From CABMGO01 sp964408125 (GTDB taxonomy: Archaea; Nanobdellota; Nanobdellia; Pacearchaeales; GW2011-AR1): 5,297 nt of DNA. The stretch covers positions 1 through 5,297 of the forward strand of contig CAYOYC010000032.1 in NCBI GenBank assembly GCA_964408125.1. Direction: 5' to 3'. This document shows, one piece after another, positions 5,117 through 5,297 of this stretch (position 1 is its first letter; each line of letters starts with the position of its first letter). The notes beneath the pieces were generated by a model. It was given only the letters and a program-made list of their open reading frames with translations, did not search any database and was not told the DNA's origin. Position numbers and translations under genes: made by a program.

Positions 5117-5297
5117 TATCTTTAAAACCAAGCTCTTTTGCTCTTTCTAGATCTACTTTTAAAAGAATTTTATTCTCAATTAATTTATTAGCAACTTTTT
5201 GCTCTATTTTCGTTAGCTCTCCATAGACTAATACTTTTTTTATTTTATCTATTAAATTATATTGAAGTTTATTAATAATAAAAGTTTTCAAATTTAG
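5106..5297 (-). CDS. 3' end of an unrecognised gene, truncated by the window edge
   Basis: The frame is open from the right edge of the window to a TGA at 5106-5108 and gives 63 residues. A TTG at 5289-5291 is in frame, but nothing marks it as the true start, and the coding sequence most likely begins outside the window. The visible part is Lys/Ile/Leu/Glu-rich and probably helical: KLQYNLIDKIKKVL, then LTKIEQKVANKLIENKILLK, then LERAKELGFKDNGI. The middle part could be a small helical or winged-helix fold, but I recognise no motif and assign no function. The composition resembles the neighbouring genes. Confidence 0.5.
   Translation of the reverse strand, partial: LNLKTFIINKLQYNLIDKIKKVLVYGELTKIEQKVANKLIENKILLKVDLERAKELGFKDNGI

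Noticed and set aside
1..5297. CRISPR array, insertion sequence, tRNA or rRNA gene
   Set aside because: No regularly spaced repeats, terminal inverted repeats with a transposase, or cloverleaf or rRNA-like sequence were seen on either strand by eye.

Overview
The window comes from an AT-rich genome that is most likely archaeal, probably a small-genome lineage of the DPANN type (Woesearchaeota, Pacearchaeota or relatives). The evidence is a HerA/DUF87 ATPase of archaeal style, two short proteins with archaeal pilin-like N-termini, an N-glycosylation-sequon-rich surface protein, and TATA (BoxA-like) elements about 25 nt upstream of the start codons, as expected for leaderless archaeal transcripts. 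The lineage is inferred; no rRNA or tRNA gene is present to confirm it. All recognisable genes lie on the minus strand.

In minus-strand gene order, from high to low coordinates, the window holds: (1) the 3' end of an unrecognised gene entering from the right edge (5106-5297); (2) a 46-codon frame that looks like the last part of a class I aminoacyl-tRNA synthetase, probably ValRS-like, followed by short broken frames, read as a possible gene remnant (4876-5116); (3) a gene-poor stretch with two orphan TATA-like boxes (4731-4875); (4) a GH26-like glycoside hydrolase with no signal peptide (3786-4673); (5) a 143-aa single-pass pilin-like protein (3259-3690); (6) a compact HerA-like ATPase (1907-3217); (7) a 569-aa membrane-anchored surface protein with six GLUG repeats (157-1866); (8) the 5' end of a protein with an archaeal type IV pilin N-terminal domain, leaving at the left edge (1-122).

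Genes 5 to 8 are separated by only 34-41 bp, yet each has its own TATA-like box. They may be a co-located but individually transcribed surface set: two pilin-like proteins, an adhesin-like repeat protein and an ATPase of the HerA/VirB4 superfamily. Whether they work together is a hypothesis. The GH26-like enzyme upstream belongs to a family best known from bacteria and may have been acquired by transfer; its substrate cannot be read from the sequence.
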